Below, piece by piece: positions 34,701 through 47,314 of a stretch of 64,000 nt of DNA. The first letter of the stretch is position 1; each line of letters starts with the position of its first letter. The DNA lies in NCBI GenBank assembly GCA_963920705.1, contig OY987230.1, positions 11,681,320 through 11,745,319 on the forward strand, in the 5' to 3' direction. The translations under genes were made by a program, and so were the position numbers. This DNA is from Odiellus spinosus (Eukaryota; Arthropoda; Arachnida; Opiliones; Phalangiidae). The notes under the pieces are model-generated. The model worked only from the letters and a program-made list of their open reading frames with translations, had not been told where the DNA came from and searched no databases.

Positions 34701-37700
34701 TTTCGTCGGAGGAAAATGACTCTAGATTTTATATTTTCGTACCACGCGTATTTCCCACTTCCAGTGCTTTTCCATTTGGCGAAGTAATTTTACTTCAATG
34801 CCACGGAATATTTCAAACCGTTATAAGACTTTCTTTTTTTCTCTTGGAAAACTACCAAATATCGATTTTCGTTTCATTTTCATTTTAAAAACGCTAGGCA
34901 GCTCGTTTATTCGGGGTGTCATGTAAAACTAGAACATATTTGGCAATTTGTTTTTTTGGAACCCTGTTTGCGTGACATTATATTCAACTTATAATTGTGA
35001 TTGAAGATAGTTATTACGCGATCACGAGACGTTTTACTTTGATTAATTATATACTGATATAGAGTTCTGTGGTGAAAATTATGAGAGTAAGGAAGAATAA
35101 AGTGTTTGGTGGATGTTTTGGTGAAGCTGATGATGAAGTAAGAATAAATTGATTTTTTTTAATATTTTTGATTTTTTTTAAAGGTTTTAAATTGTAGTTA
35201 TCTTCTTAAAGTTTGCGATGGAAATTGTCGCCCTTATCGTAAATACGTAGAAAAATATCATATTTACAAATATAAATTAAATTAGAATTCATTTAATAAA
35301 AAATAAATTAATAATTAAATATTTAAATAATAATGGAAAACTGAGAGAAGCTGAAAAAAAGGAAATAATAATATAATTAAGATCACGTCACAATCGATGT
35401 TCAAATTAAGTATATAGCTTTAACTGTACTAAACTAATTACGTATTTAGTATTACCAAACGCGGTAACCCATCCTAATAAACTCAAACATGGATTAAATA
35501 ATTCAATAGGTTAGATGGTTTGTTAAAATTTAAATATGATTAATAGTTGCAATATATTTTCGATTATAGTCGGGAAGGTTTGGATTGATGTTGAATCATT
35601 AATTTAAGATCTCAAATTTTAGAATAGAAACACGTACGCAACATAATTTAGCATAATTTAAATCTCAATTATTCGAGGTAATTTCTTTAAATTTTAAAAT
35701 ATGAGTCGTTATTATCGAAAGGTTTTTCTGTGAAGATTATTAAATATTTTTTTATAATCATGAAAAATAATGTCATTTTAAAATTTGTTTTAATGGAAGT
35801 ATATTGTGGGACCACCGCTCCTTCATTTCTGAGAATTTTAGCTCCGGTTAGTGTTTTATTATGATAATGAAGCTCGTGCAAGTTATGTTAAATACTCTAA
35901 TTAATCTAGAAACGGGAATCGTTCAAATAAAATTTAAAATGCGGTAACTCACATAATCTTTCAAAACTTTTCCCTTCTCTACTTCATATATTTTTTTTAA
36001 ATTATCCTTAAATTCATAGAAAATTACCCACGGTACTGGTAAATGCAAGCTTGTTTTTAATTCATATAGGGAAGTACCCTACGTTGTTTTCACTTTTTAA
36101 ATAATTAATCCAATTACAATTCAGAAACTAAATTAATAATGGATAATGGGTCGAAGTAGGATTTCCACTTTCTCCGCTATAAATGTATATAAATTTTTGC
36201 TAGAGCATCACGGAAATGTATTGTTATAACCCAATTTTCATCTAGAACATTAACCTTTATTCCGATCACGTTTTATTCATTTTATCTCATTATTTGTTTA
36301 CGCCGTATATTGCCTAAAAGCGAATTGCTTTTCCGTCGAGGTAAATATCTAAAGCCGTTATTCGTATCTCTAGGGAATTGAAGCGCACGCCAAAGTTATT
36401 AGAGTTATATTCAAAAGCCTTGAGATATCCTATTCACTTTTAAATATATCGAAATAATTGATAGAGATAATTATAGCCAGGTGATAGCTTTTCAAACCTT
36501 AATGGCTTTTCGTACCGGTAATCTTTTTTATTATTAAATATCTATTGTATATGTATATATAATCGTACTAAGGTTTAAATATTAATTGGGATAATATTTC
36601 AATTATTTAAATCATCTGTTTCGATTTAAACACTCTTTTCAAATAATAATGAAACATTTTCTAGCCTGTTAAAACGAAAATTAGAAACATCTGGATATAT
36701 ATGGTGTAGAGAAAAAACATTTGCCACGCGCCAAGGATAAAATATAAGATATTTTTCTTACATTAGATTTAACTAGCGCAATCTGCTCTGTGGGCTGATA
36801 TGCAAATTTACAAGTTTTTTTTTAGTTTTTTTTATGACTTGTTAATAAAGTTTGGAAAGGCCAAATTGAGTAAACTTAAAGTAAGGCTGTCATGAGCTCC
36901 GAATAGAAATTGAGTACTTAATCTAGAAAGCCCTACTTTCCTTATGAAAGTTATCGTTAATTACGTTGCAGAAATAAATTGCGTCATATAGACCTATCGT
37001 AAAAAAATTAATCTGTATATAATTGTTTGACAGTTTAATTTTAAAGTTTCTTAAAAACCCGTCATCCGAGAGGTGTAAAATTTTGAATATGGATAATTAA
37101 TAGTATAAATAACCCAAAAATATAATCCCTATGTCTTCGGAAAAAATGATGAGAGATTCACTTTAGTAATTCGACACTTCATGCTTTAAAATAATTTTAT
37201 TAAAATTACTTAGCTTCTTTTTACCCTATACCATATTTAGGGTCATTTTATAAAACCTTTTTCAAACAGAAATGTAATAAGAATTTAGAATTTGATATAA
37301 ACCAAAGAATTTCTTTGCAGTATCAAATTTTATTTTTAAATTTAATATTTTATGAAAATATATATCGACTCATCCTGAAAATATTACAGCCTCACTGCGT
37401 GATAATTATCTGTAACAAAACGGCTCCTTTTCCAAAGAAAAAAATCTTGAAATATAATTCATTTTCAAAATTTTAGAAACCACTGTGTCTCCGCGTTAAT
37501 TTTTAATATATCTTTAAAGAAATACTGACGTGATACATTTTTTTCCAAAATTATTCTAAACCCTACAATGGAGAAATAACAAGCTCCATTTCAAATACAA
37601 TAATTATAAGTTTAAATCAGAAATGAAACCGACTTTTTATTTATGTTAGTAACGCTTTAAATATACTATTCTATTCCATTACTAGTTATAAATTATACAC

Positions 37701-38331
37701 ATCTTTCTCCCTTTCTTAAAACAAATGAGGTATAAAATTCATACTATATTATTTAACCATGGTAATTATTCATTAGCATGGTCTGTTGCTTATGACGTTT
37801 TCTGTATAGAAAAAACCTTTTTTTAGATTGTTAAAATTAAATTGGGTTGACGACGATTTAGTTTTCCGATAATTTTTTAAGGGATCCACCCGTTACTTCA
37901 CGGTCAACTGACTTCTCAAGTTCTCATCTAAAAACCGCTTTTAATGAGCAGTGTATTTTTTTTCACCTTAAAAATGTGTTAGTAGTGAAGAGCGTCTTAA
38001 ATTTTTCAACCTCTCTATAGTTTTAATTTATAATTAGATTTTTTTTTAATTGTATTTCTCTTCTCGTTCGAAATCGGTTGTTTCCAAGCGTATATAATTT
38101 AAAATTGCTGTTATTTTTCTCTGGAAAATTTCGGTTGTCTGGGTCTCTGTTATAATCTTCCCTGGAAGGGTGAATATCGCAACCTTGCCGATTTTAGTTG
38201 AAATATTTGATTACTTCTTTGCAAGGTATTTCTGTCCTTTAGCGATGAATTCTATATTATGCAAATTCTAATCTCCGAAGCGCGTCGTTTACAAGGAAAC
38301 TGTTTTTCAGAATGGTTTGCAAAGAAACACT
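34701..38331. other. Very AT-rich spacer, no gene seen
   Basis: This is the most AT-rich part outside the tandem repeats. Stops are dense in all frames, and I saw no repeat family in it. Confidence 0.55.
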
Positions 38332-38741
38332 AAAGGGAGAATGCAACCCAATAACAAGTGATTTTTATTGATTCCTTATCGTTTAAATAAGCAATTAAAT
38401 ATTAAACTAGAAATAAATTTAAAACTTACCTGGAAAATAGGCTTAGTTGGATTCGTGGAGATCCTGAATTTCTTCGCATAGGTGGGTCAGCGACCAATGA
38501 GAAATAACCCATCGTTATGGCGAGATCTCCATGAGATTTTCAATAACATTCGATTGGTCCCTGAACCATCAATGCGAAGAAGTACAGGATCTCCATTAAT
38601 CCAGCTAAACCTATTTTTCGGGTTTTATTTCTAGTTTAATATTTGTTTGTCCATTTTTTTTTACTGGTGGATTAGGTCTATTTAAATTAAATGATAAAGA
38701 ATCAATTAAAAAATCACTATTTTCGTTGTGGCTAGCCCCTG
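38332..38741 (+). mobile_element. Family B foldback MITE, right end decayed
   Basis: The left terminus AAAGGGAGAATGCAACCC is intact. The right terminus has decayed to GTGGCTAGCCCCTGGG. The internal inverted repeat pairs CCTGAATTTCTTCGCAT and GGGTCAGCGACCAATG with ATTGGTCCCTGAACC and ATGCGAAGAAGTACAGG. It shares TTTAAAACTTACCTGGAAAA with relatives; the CTTACCTGG word looks like a splice donor in reverse but is part of the repeat. Confidence 0.88.
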
Positions 38742-41439
38742 GGAAAGATTCTGTTGATTCCCTTATAACATTTACATCTAGGGAAGAGTAAATACGGTGG
38801 GAGGAAACACTAACATCTTTGCACTAAACCACAATTAATAAATTAGTTTTTAGTGTACGTATATACTCGAAATCTTTCAATGCCTCGATAAACCAAACAA
38901 TTTTGATTTTTACAAAACTGTTTATATTCTATATATTCAGGTGAATAAACTTCTCGCTATTTCAATAGTTCGCTTTAATTTGGACGCGCGATCAATCGCA
39001 ATTTTGCCTTCTAGAGACAAACTTATCTTGACTAGCAAACTTTTGATCTCATTGAAACGCAATCCTCCCCAGAGATTGTGATATGTAGAACCGTTTTTGA
39101 TATACAGCGTAAAACGGGAAGTTTAAATTTCGCATTCAAGGCGAGCGTGATGTGAGGAAGTTGAAAGTTTTGGGGAACGAGTTTTTTAGAGAGGATATTG
39201 TACGTATGTACTATAAAGCGTAACATTTCAACGCGCGCGTGCGGCAGCTAGACGTATATACTATATTAAAGGGGATGAGTGCTTAGAAATTGAAAAGGAG
39301 AGAAAGGGAGGGAAGGAAATTGGTCAATTTGCATAGACGGATATTTCAAATTGGACGTTTTCCCAAAAAAAAAAGGGGGGATGACTCTCAGCGTTGCTCT
39401 ATAGTTTCTCGCGTGACAAGGAATACTTTGGGTTTGCTTCGCGTGTATCGCGTGTCTGTGGAAACACGAATTTCACTCTGAAATGGAAGCGGATTCAAAA
39501 CTAAATTTTACACTTTTTCTATGAGTCCATGATTTTTGAATATTGAAGATAGATAGCGTCGTACGCGCTGATATCTAGGATTGAATTGAACTTATCGAAA
39601 TACGAGCAGTATCATTCAGAATCATCTTAAAGTTTCAGCGCGATTAAACCCAAGTACCCCGCTTAGCCTCTATAAACCTGCCTTCGTAAAGGATCGGAAA
39701 GCTGAACTTTTCCCTATCTAATACATTGTAAATTTCAAGCTCTCCGAATACAGCCTAAGATATTAGGAAAGTCGTATCTTTAACCTTGCACGTGCTACAA
39801 ACTCAAGCTGATACGTGTAATGTATATGTAGGTAAAGAGGGCCAGCAGCTAGGGCCTCCTCTGATCCTGTTTGCTTCTCACTTTCCATTTATCCACGCGA
39901 TAGCCTTCCATTTTTTGATCGTTTGCAAAAACCTGGTGTGGATAGAATTGGATAAAGGCGAGGGGCTCCCCTGATTTTGTTTCACAAATGTTCTATGATT
40001 CGCCGCCGTTCTCAAAGTGGTAGCGATTTTATTTCTACTCCATTTACGCCATATTAGAGTTAAATTTTGAAACAGTTTTTCCTCACGACTATAATTTAAC
40101 AAATAGCGATACAGCCTGGAGTAAATTGTCCAATTCATTCAATTGTGACGAACAGAACTCTTTTGTCATCCAAATAAACTGAAAAGTTAGCGAAATTGTA
40201 TCTACAGGTATATAAATACGTAAAAAAGGTGACCTTGTCTGTTGAGAAATCCCTGAAAATGTCTGTGAAGTTTTAATACAAGTTTGTTTTGAACTTTATG
40301 ACATTTTATAAAAGCGATTCAGACACCATTTTTCGAGGACCCATGGATAATATTTATAATTATATTTTTTTCATATATATACAAAATTTTACACTTTATT
40401 TGAGTTGACGTGTTTTTAAGAAAACACGTTTTTAAAGATATAGCCAGCCAATAAAAATCAACTTCGATGAGGTAATTTTTCCCCGTGTATACCCCGAGTC
40501 TGAAGGCTCACGGTCTAGCATAGGCTGAGCGAAGAAAAGTTATTCCTCTTCTCTCCATGCCCGCTGACACAAACTATTTTGGTAGGTACGTTATTCATCC
40601 AGTGAATAGGCGAGTGGGATGGAACAGAAGCCGTACTCCTTGGGGGACCTGTCCTAGATTTTTGAATTTTTATTTATTCTTTAAATCACTTTAAACCGAT
40701 GTAATAATGCAAAATTGATCTTCGAGCCTTCGGTGTTAACCACTTCCATTAAATATGATCACCAATTACGTGCTTACCTAACTGACTACAGCCTTTGATA
40801 ATGTTAAATACGTAGACACTTTAGTACAGTCAAAGTTTACAGGCTTGTACACCATTTACGTGGAAACCCATTGTAATGGAGCCTAATGTAACACTCATTG
40901 AAGTTAGTTTTGTGTTTGATCGCGTAAGTAATTATCATTTCCAGATTAATCTTTTCTTCTAGTTTATTTTGGCGGAATACGAGGTATACTCGTTTAACAA
41001 TGGATATCTACTGAATAGAGTATAAAGAACTATAGAATTTACTATAAAATTTAATGAAAGGCGTATCGGGGTGGCGCCCGTCTAGTCGCTAAAGTATAAA
41101 ATAGAGTAGAGGGGCCACGCGACGTGTTTTTAGGATATACACTTTATTTCTACCCAGTATACTCTTTTAAGATTATCCCCAAGAGATCTCCTCACCCCAC
41201 CCCGATAGGTTTATGTAAGAGAGTAAGTTTTAACCGTCCAGGGCCTCTTTGCGTTTCTTTTTCTTTTTTTTTTTTTTTTCACAAAAAGGGACACAGGGTG
41301 CCTTTTCTTATTCATGGCTTTTCGGCGGCTGGAAGATATATACAGGGCTACATTATGTACCAAACTGAGACTTCAATGTGTTGCAGCCTTAGTGAGAGTA
41401 TGAAGAAGAAAAAATAAATATATTTTTACTGATTCCTTT
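38742..41439. other. Spacer, no gene seen
   Basis: Overlapping frames at 39786-39974 (plus) and 39878-40138 (minus, 86 codons) and a 63-codon frame at 39290-39481 are unrecognised. An 11-bp inverted pair TATCGGGGTGG (41064-41074) and CCACCCCGATA (41197-41207) lies 122 bp apart and may mark the ends of a small unidentified element. Confidence 0.5.
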
Positions 41440-41710
41440 AAAGGGAGAATGTAAAGTCTAAAAACAAGTAATTTTTTTATAGATTGCTTATCGTTTAAAT
41501 AGGCCTAATCCACCAGTAAAATAATTTACAAACAAATATTAAACTAGAAATAAATTTGAAACTTACTATCAAAATAGGCTTAGCATGGTGATTCTGAATT
41601 AGTGAGTGACTAATGAGCAAAAGCCCGTCGTTAAGGCGAGATCTCCACGAGACTTTCAATAACATACGATTGCTCGCTGACCCATCAATGCGAAGAAATT
41701 CAGGATCTCT
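41440..41710 (+). mobile_element. Family B foldback MITE, truncated
   Basis: It begins AAAGGGAGAATGTAAAG after CCTTT and shares GATTGCTTATCGTTTAAAT, AATATTAAACTAGAAATAAA, AAAATAGGCTTAGC and ATCAATGCGAAGAAATTCAGG with the other copies. It stops after CAGGATCTCT, so about the last 130 bp, including the right terminus, are lost. Confidence 0.87.
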
Positions 41711-42588
41711 AGACTAATTTCAATCGATTGATTTTATTCATTTTGATTTCACAAGAAAAGTTTGCACTCATTGCATTTTATATATGACACAATATATTTT
41801 ATTTCACTGTGAAAATACAATGGATTAAAAACCTGTGCACCTTAAGGGTTTTAAGGTAATATTAGTTTAGCTTTCTTGATATATCTTTCTCAAGATGAAA
41901 CGAAGTTTCCTTCGGGCGACTTTCTATTTAGGGAACCTTTTTTTTTTTTTTAATCCCTAGTTTCTCTTTCATGAAAATTAAAGTCCATTTCACTTATTTA
42001 AGGGATACGTGGAAAGCTATAGCTTCGTTTAACACTTAAATATTAATAGCCTTAGTTAAAAGAGGTATTGTACCTATGGTTGTATCGTAAACTGCGTTTG
42101 AACTCGTCTAAGTCTAGACCGATTCTCCATTTAAGAGATTTTTCCACCATCTTTTCTCTCTTTAGTGATTTCTCCGTTTGAGGAAATGAAACTAGTGGGT
42201 TATAAGGCTCGGGATTAGGAATATAAACATGAAATAAAAGATATACTTGTAGGTTAAACCTTTATTAGTTTTAATTTATCAGGCACTAGAATATTTCCGA
42301 TTTTACTCTCCAATAACTCCATAGATTTATTTCTTTCAGGCGTAAGTTTTTCAGCCCCAAGGATTTAAATAGATTTCACTTTTTTCTTCCCTGAGAAGGT
42401 TTTTAGTGAATTCTTAAAAATCACACTTTTGAGAGAGAAGTGGGAATAGATACGATATTTTTGTATCTCGTGTCTATAAATTTGAGACGATTTGCTGAAG
42501 AAATTTAAAGTGAATTCCATTGATACTATTTAAAAGGGTTATTGAACCCCACAAATAATTAATCATTACATTTTTAGGTGTATTATTA
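41711..42588. other. Left flank of the 2.36-kb array
   Basis: No gene seen. The last bases before the array are TATTATTA, whose final ATTA matches the separator found between units. Confidence 0.55.
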
Positions 42589-42860
42589 GGATAAACACGT
42601 TCGTGTTTATCCCTTTATCTGAACTCGAATTTCATCAGAAACCGTAATGTCTTTTCCAATGGACCCGCGGCGCTTGATAACTGAAAGCGTCGTCGTCGTC
42701 GTCGTCGTCGTTTCCCTCTTCCCACCGTCCACTGAATTCGAATTAATACAGACAAAGGTACTTTTGAAAAAATTTGATAAGACTTCGATCAGGTACAAGA
42801 GTATCTCTAGTTAAACACAGATTTCAATAATGAAATGTTGATTAAGTATACGAAGTAATA

Positions 42861-43258
42861 GAAAGTAAGGTACCTGAATGGGTTACAAAAGGGTGAAATC
42901 TTAAGCTTAGCCGAGCTTTACTAATTGCTTCAAAATGAATAAACAAAAATTTTATTTCTTAAACAGTAGAATGATAAGGAATATCCATCGAATTCGAGTT
43001 CATAGAAAGTAAGGCGCCTGAATGGGTTACAAAAGGGTGAAATCATAAGCTTAGCCGAGCTTTATTAATTGCTTCAAAATGGTAAACAAAATTTTATTTC
43101 TTAAACAGTAGAATGATAATGAATATCCATCGAATTCGAGTTAATAGAGAGACAGATGCCTGTATGGGTGACGAAAAGGGTAAAACATATAACTAGCCGA
43201 GCTTTATTAATTGGCTTTAAATTGATAAACAAAAATTGATTTTATTAAACAGTTGATA
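42861..43258. repeat. Three ~143-bp subrepeats in unit 1
   Basis: Copies begin at 42861, 43005 and 43147 with GAAAGTAAGGTACCTGAATG or variants, and share GGGTTACAAAAGGGTGAAA, CTTAGCCGAGCTTTAYTAAT, CAGTAGAATGATAAKGAATA and CCATCGAATTCGAGTT. The third copy is the most diverged and lacks its end. The same trio lies at 45222-45619 in unit 2 and 47587-47984 in unit 3, so the subrepeats predate amplification of the unit. Confidence 0.93.
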
Positions 43259-43470
43259 AGTTTTTTTTAATGGCATTTTTTATCGTTAACGGAAAATTGC
43301 ATTTATTGGGTTCTTTTACTAGGGTAGCCCTCTTCAGCCGTCTAATTTTGACTATTATGTCATATCATGAGTATCCCATTATATTCACCCTAATTCACCG
43401 TAATTAAAAAGTTGGAATGATTTTCTTATCATTTGATTTTTTAACTTTAATAATATATCTCTTCTCGGCC

Positions 43471-43671
43471 TATATAAACGAGATTTGCATATTCAGTACT
43501 CACAGATGCACTGTACCAATGCGTGGTTTACGTTAGCGTTTAAAATTGTGGCGAGCCCTCTCGTTTGTGCAATGGTGACGTCTTCGATTGTTTAGGCAAT
43601 CGTTTCTCACCTATATTTCGGTGATAAGAGACTCATTTCTCACGATCTTTTGGGTAGAGTACTCGAATAAA
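43471..43671 (+). promoter_or_regulatory. Promoter-like segment with hairpins in each unit
   Basis: TATATAAA (43471-43478) is followed by the octamer ATTTGCAT (43483-43490) and a TTCAGT initiator-like word 24 bp from the TATA box, slightly closer than usual. A 29-codon frame (43506-43595) begins MHCTNAWFTLAFKIVAS. It is kept in unit 3 with a synonymous change but frameshifted by the 25-bp deletion in unit 2. Two hairpins follow: CGATTG/CAATCG (43585-43602) and CTCACC/GGTGA (around 43606-43624). An AATAAA sits at 43666. The parts are suggestive of a small transcription unit, but no function is claimed. Confidence 0.3.
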
Positions 43672-44165
43672 CCGAAGCGATTGAATGTAAATCGCCTTAC
43701 CTAGAAATGTGGCCAATATAATATAGGAAGTCACTGTAAAAACATTTCACAATGAGAGTTCTAGGGATTAAATATCACTCGAGTTGGACTTCATATCCTG
43801 CCAAAGTGCTCGGTTACACATGAAATTTATAGTTTAACGTTTTCAATCTCTACTTTATTTTTTAAAATACTTGAGTTTTGCGACTAGGATGTGCTTTAGA
43901 TCCACATTACAACTACGTAATAACGTTGCTATTAAGTAGTTGACCAATTATTGAAGTCTGTATCTAAATCACGTCTAACTCAATTATAATAAAAAATAAA
44001 GATTTAGAATTTTAAATAGGATATACGAAACGGAAATTGATGTCGGCGAGTTAAATAAACGGCCACATACTTCTGGTCTCCAGAATTATGTTCTCATGCT
44101 GCTTTAAAGAATTGTTTCGCTTTCCATGCTCATTTTTTGTCGATGCGATTCAATATTATAAATTT

Positions 44166-44636
44166 AATCTCTAGCTCGGTCTAGCCCGTCCCTCTTGTAA
44201 TATTTTAGGTAAGGCTAGGTTAGTTAATCCCTCGACCTCCCCCGTCCATCTGGTAATCTTTAAGGTGAGGTTAGGTTAGTTAATCCCTCTAATTAGCCAA
44301 TCCTTCCAACTAGTTAATCCTTAGCTCGGGCTATTTGTAATATTTTAGGTAAGGCTAGGTTAGGTTAGTTAATTCCTCGAATTAGCCCATCGTTCCAACT
44401 AGTTAATCCCTCGGGTTACCCATTAAATCAAGTAATCTTTAAGGTTAAATTAGGTTAATTAAACCCTGGAAATAGCCCATCCCTCCAACTAGGTAATCCC
44501 TATAACTCGGGCTAACCCGTTCCTCTTGTAGTATTTTAGGTAAGATTAGTTTAGGTTAGTTAATCAATTGAACTAGCCCATCCCTGTTTTACAACTTAGG
44601 TAAGGTTAGGTTAGTTAATCTCTGCCTTTCGAGATT
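44166..44636. repeat. Six degenerate TTAGG-bearing subrepeats in unit 1
   Basis: Units of about 60-100 bp each carry a version of TAATATTTTAGGTAAGGCTA or its AATCTTTAAGGT variant, then GGTTAGTTAATCCCTC and AGCCCATCCCTCCAACTAG. Several contain GGTTAGGTTAG, two copies in tandem of the arthropod-type telomere word TTAGG. The same block is at 46501-46971 (unit 2) and 48901-49371 (unit 3). Confidence 0.88.
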
Positions 44637-44955
44637 TGTACCAGGGTCTCAATTACGAATAGATTGAAGCCTCAATTAAACGCTTTAATTTTTATTCAGC
44701 ATTAGTAAGAATTAAAGTTCAATAAACCTATAAAGCAAAATAGTGAAATGTGGAAAAGGTGTATATTTTTGGAGAAAAAAGGACAGAAATTATACAAAAA
44801 AGAGGTTGCTTCGCACCCTTAAAAAAACTCTTTATCTAACTCGAATCAAACCCGTGAAGGGACAGAAATTATTTGTTAGAGAAAGAGCAATTTCATATCT
44901 TTAAAATTATAGTTAGTAGATTTAGTCTACTACTTCAAAGATTTTATTACTATTA

Positions 44956-47286
44956 GGATAAACACGTTCGTGTTTATCCCTTTATCTAAACTCGAATTTC
45001 ATCAGAAACCGTAATGTCTTTTCCAATGGACCCGCGGCGCTTGATAACTGAAAGCGTCGTCGTCGTCGTCGTTTCCCTCTTCCCACCGTCCACTGAATTC
45101 GAATTAATACAGACAAAGGTACTTTTGAAAAAATTTGATAAAACTTCGATCAGGTACAAGAGTATCTCTAGTTAAACACAGATTTCAATAATGAAATGGT
45201 GATTAAGTATATGAAGTAATAGAAAGTAAGGTACCTGAATGGGTTACAAAAGGGTGAAATCTTAAGCTTAGCCGAGCTTTACTAATTGCTTCAAAATGAA
45301 TAAACAAAAATTTTATTTCTTAAACAGTAGAATGATAAGGAATATCCATCGAATTCGAGTTAATAGAAAGTAAGGTGCCTGAATGGGTTACAAAAGGGTG
45401 AAATCATAAGCTTAGCCGAGCTTTATTAATTGCTTCAAAATGGTAAACAAAATTTTATTTCTTAAACAGTAGAATGATAATGAATATCCATCGAATTCGA
45501 GTTAATAGAGAGACAGATGCCTGTATGGGTGACGAAAAGGGTAAAACATATAACTAGCCGAGCTTTATTAATTGGCTTTAAATTGATAAACAAAAATTGA
45601 TTTTATTAAACAGTTGATAAGTTTTTTTTAATGGCATTTTTTATCGTTAACGGAAAATTGCATTTATTGGGTTCTTTTACTAGGGTAGCCCTCTTCAGCC
45701 GTCTAATTTTGACTATTATGTCATATCATGAGTATCCCATTATATTCACCCTAATTCACCGTAATTAAAAAGTTGGAATGATTTTCTTATCATTTGATTT
45801 TTTAACTTTAATAATATATCTCTTCTCGGCCTATATAAACGAGATTTGCATATTCAGTACTCACAGATGCACTGTACCAATGCGTGGTTTACGTTAGCGT
45901 TTGTGCAATGGTGACGTCTTCGATTGTTTAGGCAATCGTTTCTCACCTATATTTCGGTGATAAGAGACTCATTTCTCACGATCTTTTGGGTAGAGTACTC
46001 GAATAAACCGAAGCGATTGAATGTAAATCGCCTTACCTAGAAATGTGGCCAATATAATATAGTAAGTCACTGTAAAAACATTTCACAATGAGAGTTCTAG
46101 GGATTAAATATCACTCGAGTTGGACTTCATATCCTGCCAAGTGCTCGGTTACACATGAAATTTATAGTTTAACGTTTTCAATCTCTACTTTATTTTTTAA
46201 AATACTTGAGTTTTGCGACTAGGATGTGCTTTAGATCCACATTACAACTACGTAATAACGTTGCTATTAAGTAGTTGACCAATTATTGAAGTCTGTATCT
46301 AAATCACGTCTAACTCAATTATAATAAAAAATAAAGATTTAGAATTTTAAATAGGATATACGAAACGGAAATTGATGTCGGCGAGTTAAATAAACGGCCA
46401 CATACTTCTGGTCTCCAGAATTATGTTCTCATGCTGCTTTAAAGAATTGTTTCGCTTTCCATGCTCATTTTTTGTCGATGCGATTCAATATTATAAATTT
46501 AATCTCTAGCTCGGTCTAGCCCGTCCCTCTTGTAATATTTTAGGTAAGGCTAGGTTAGTTAATCCCTCGACCTCCCCCGTCCATCTGGTAATCTTTAAGG
46601 TGAGGTTAGGTTAGTTAATCCCTCTAATTAGCCAATCCTTCCAACTAGTTAATCCTTAGCTCGGGCTATTTGTAATATTTTAGGTAAGGCTAGGTTAGGT
46701 TAGTTAATTCCTCGAATTAGCCCATCGTTCCAACTAGTTAATCCCTCGGGTTACCCATTAAATCAAGTAATCTTTAAGGTTAAATTAGGTTAATTAAACA
46801 CTGGAAATAGCCCATCCCTCCAACTAGGTAATCCCTATAACTCGGGCTAACCCGTTCCTCTTGTAGTATTTTAGGTAAGATTAGTTTAGGTTAGTTAATC
46901 AATTGAACTAGCCCATCCCTGTTTTACAACTTAGGTAAGGTTAGGTTAGTTAATCTCTGCCTTTCGAGATTTGTACCAGGGTCTCAATTACGAATAGATT
47001 GAAGCCTCAATTAAACGCTTTAATTTTTATTCAGCATTAGTAAGAATTAAAGTTCAATAAACCTATAAAGCAAAATAGTGAAATGTGGAAAAGGTGTATA
47101 TTTTTGGAGAAAAAAGGACAGAAATTATACAAAAAAGAGGTTGCTTCGCACCCTTAAAAAAACTCTTTATCTAACTCGAATCAAACCCGTGAAGGGACAG
47201 AAATTATTTGTTAGAGAAAGAGCAATTTCATATCTTTAAAATTATAGTTAGTAGATTTAGTCTACTACTTCAAAGATTTTATTACT
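44956..47286 (+). mobile_element. Array unit 2, with 25-bp deletion
   Basis: Same order of parts as unit 1. Differences: (CGT)6 at 45055-45072, and loss of 25 bp at about 45902 between two CGTTT words, the signature of slippage or end-joining at microhomology. The deletion breaks the 29-codon frame present in units 1 and 3. The 24-bp palindrome at its start is intact. Confidence 0.6.
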
Positions 47287-47314
47287 ATTAGGATAAACAC
47301 GTTCGTGTTTATTA
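47287..47314. repeat. Duplicated partial start palindrome between U2 and U3
   Basis: ATTA, then the first 20 bp of the unit start (GGATAAACACGTTCGTGTTT), then ATTA again before unit 3 begins. The start palindrome is thus present one and a half times. A false start of replication or strand slippage in the hairpin would explain it. Confidence 0.9.

Larger units (their letters stand above)
42589..44951 (+). mobile_element. Array unit 1, putative Helentron/HINE-like element
   Basis: In order: the 24-bp start palindrome; a (CGT)8 microsatellite at 42688-42711; three subrepeats of ~143 bp (42861-43258); a segment with TATATAAA and two hairpins (43471-43671); AT-rich DNA; six degenerate TTAGG-containing subrepeats (44166-44636); a tail ending TTTTATTACT. 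Tandem ~150-bp cores next to a microsatellite, an end palindrome and no coding capacity are the published pattern of 'pearl'/HINE elements of bivalves and DINE-1 of flies. The assignment here rests on layout only. ATTA on both sides could be a 4-bp target duplication. Confidence 0.6.
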
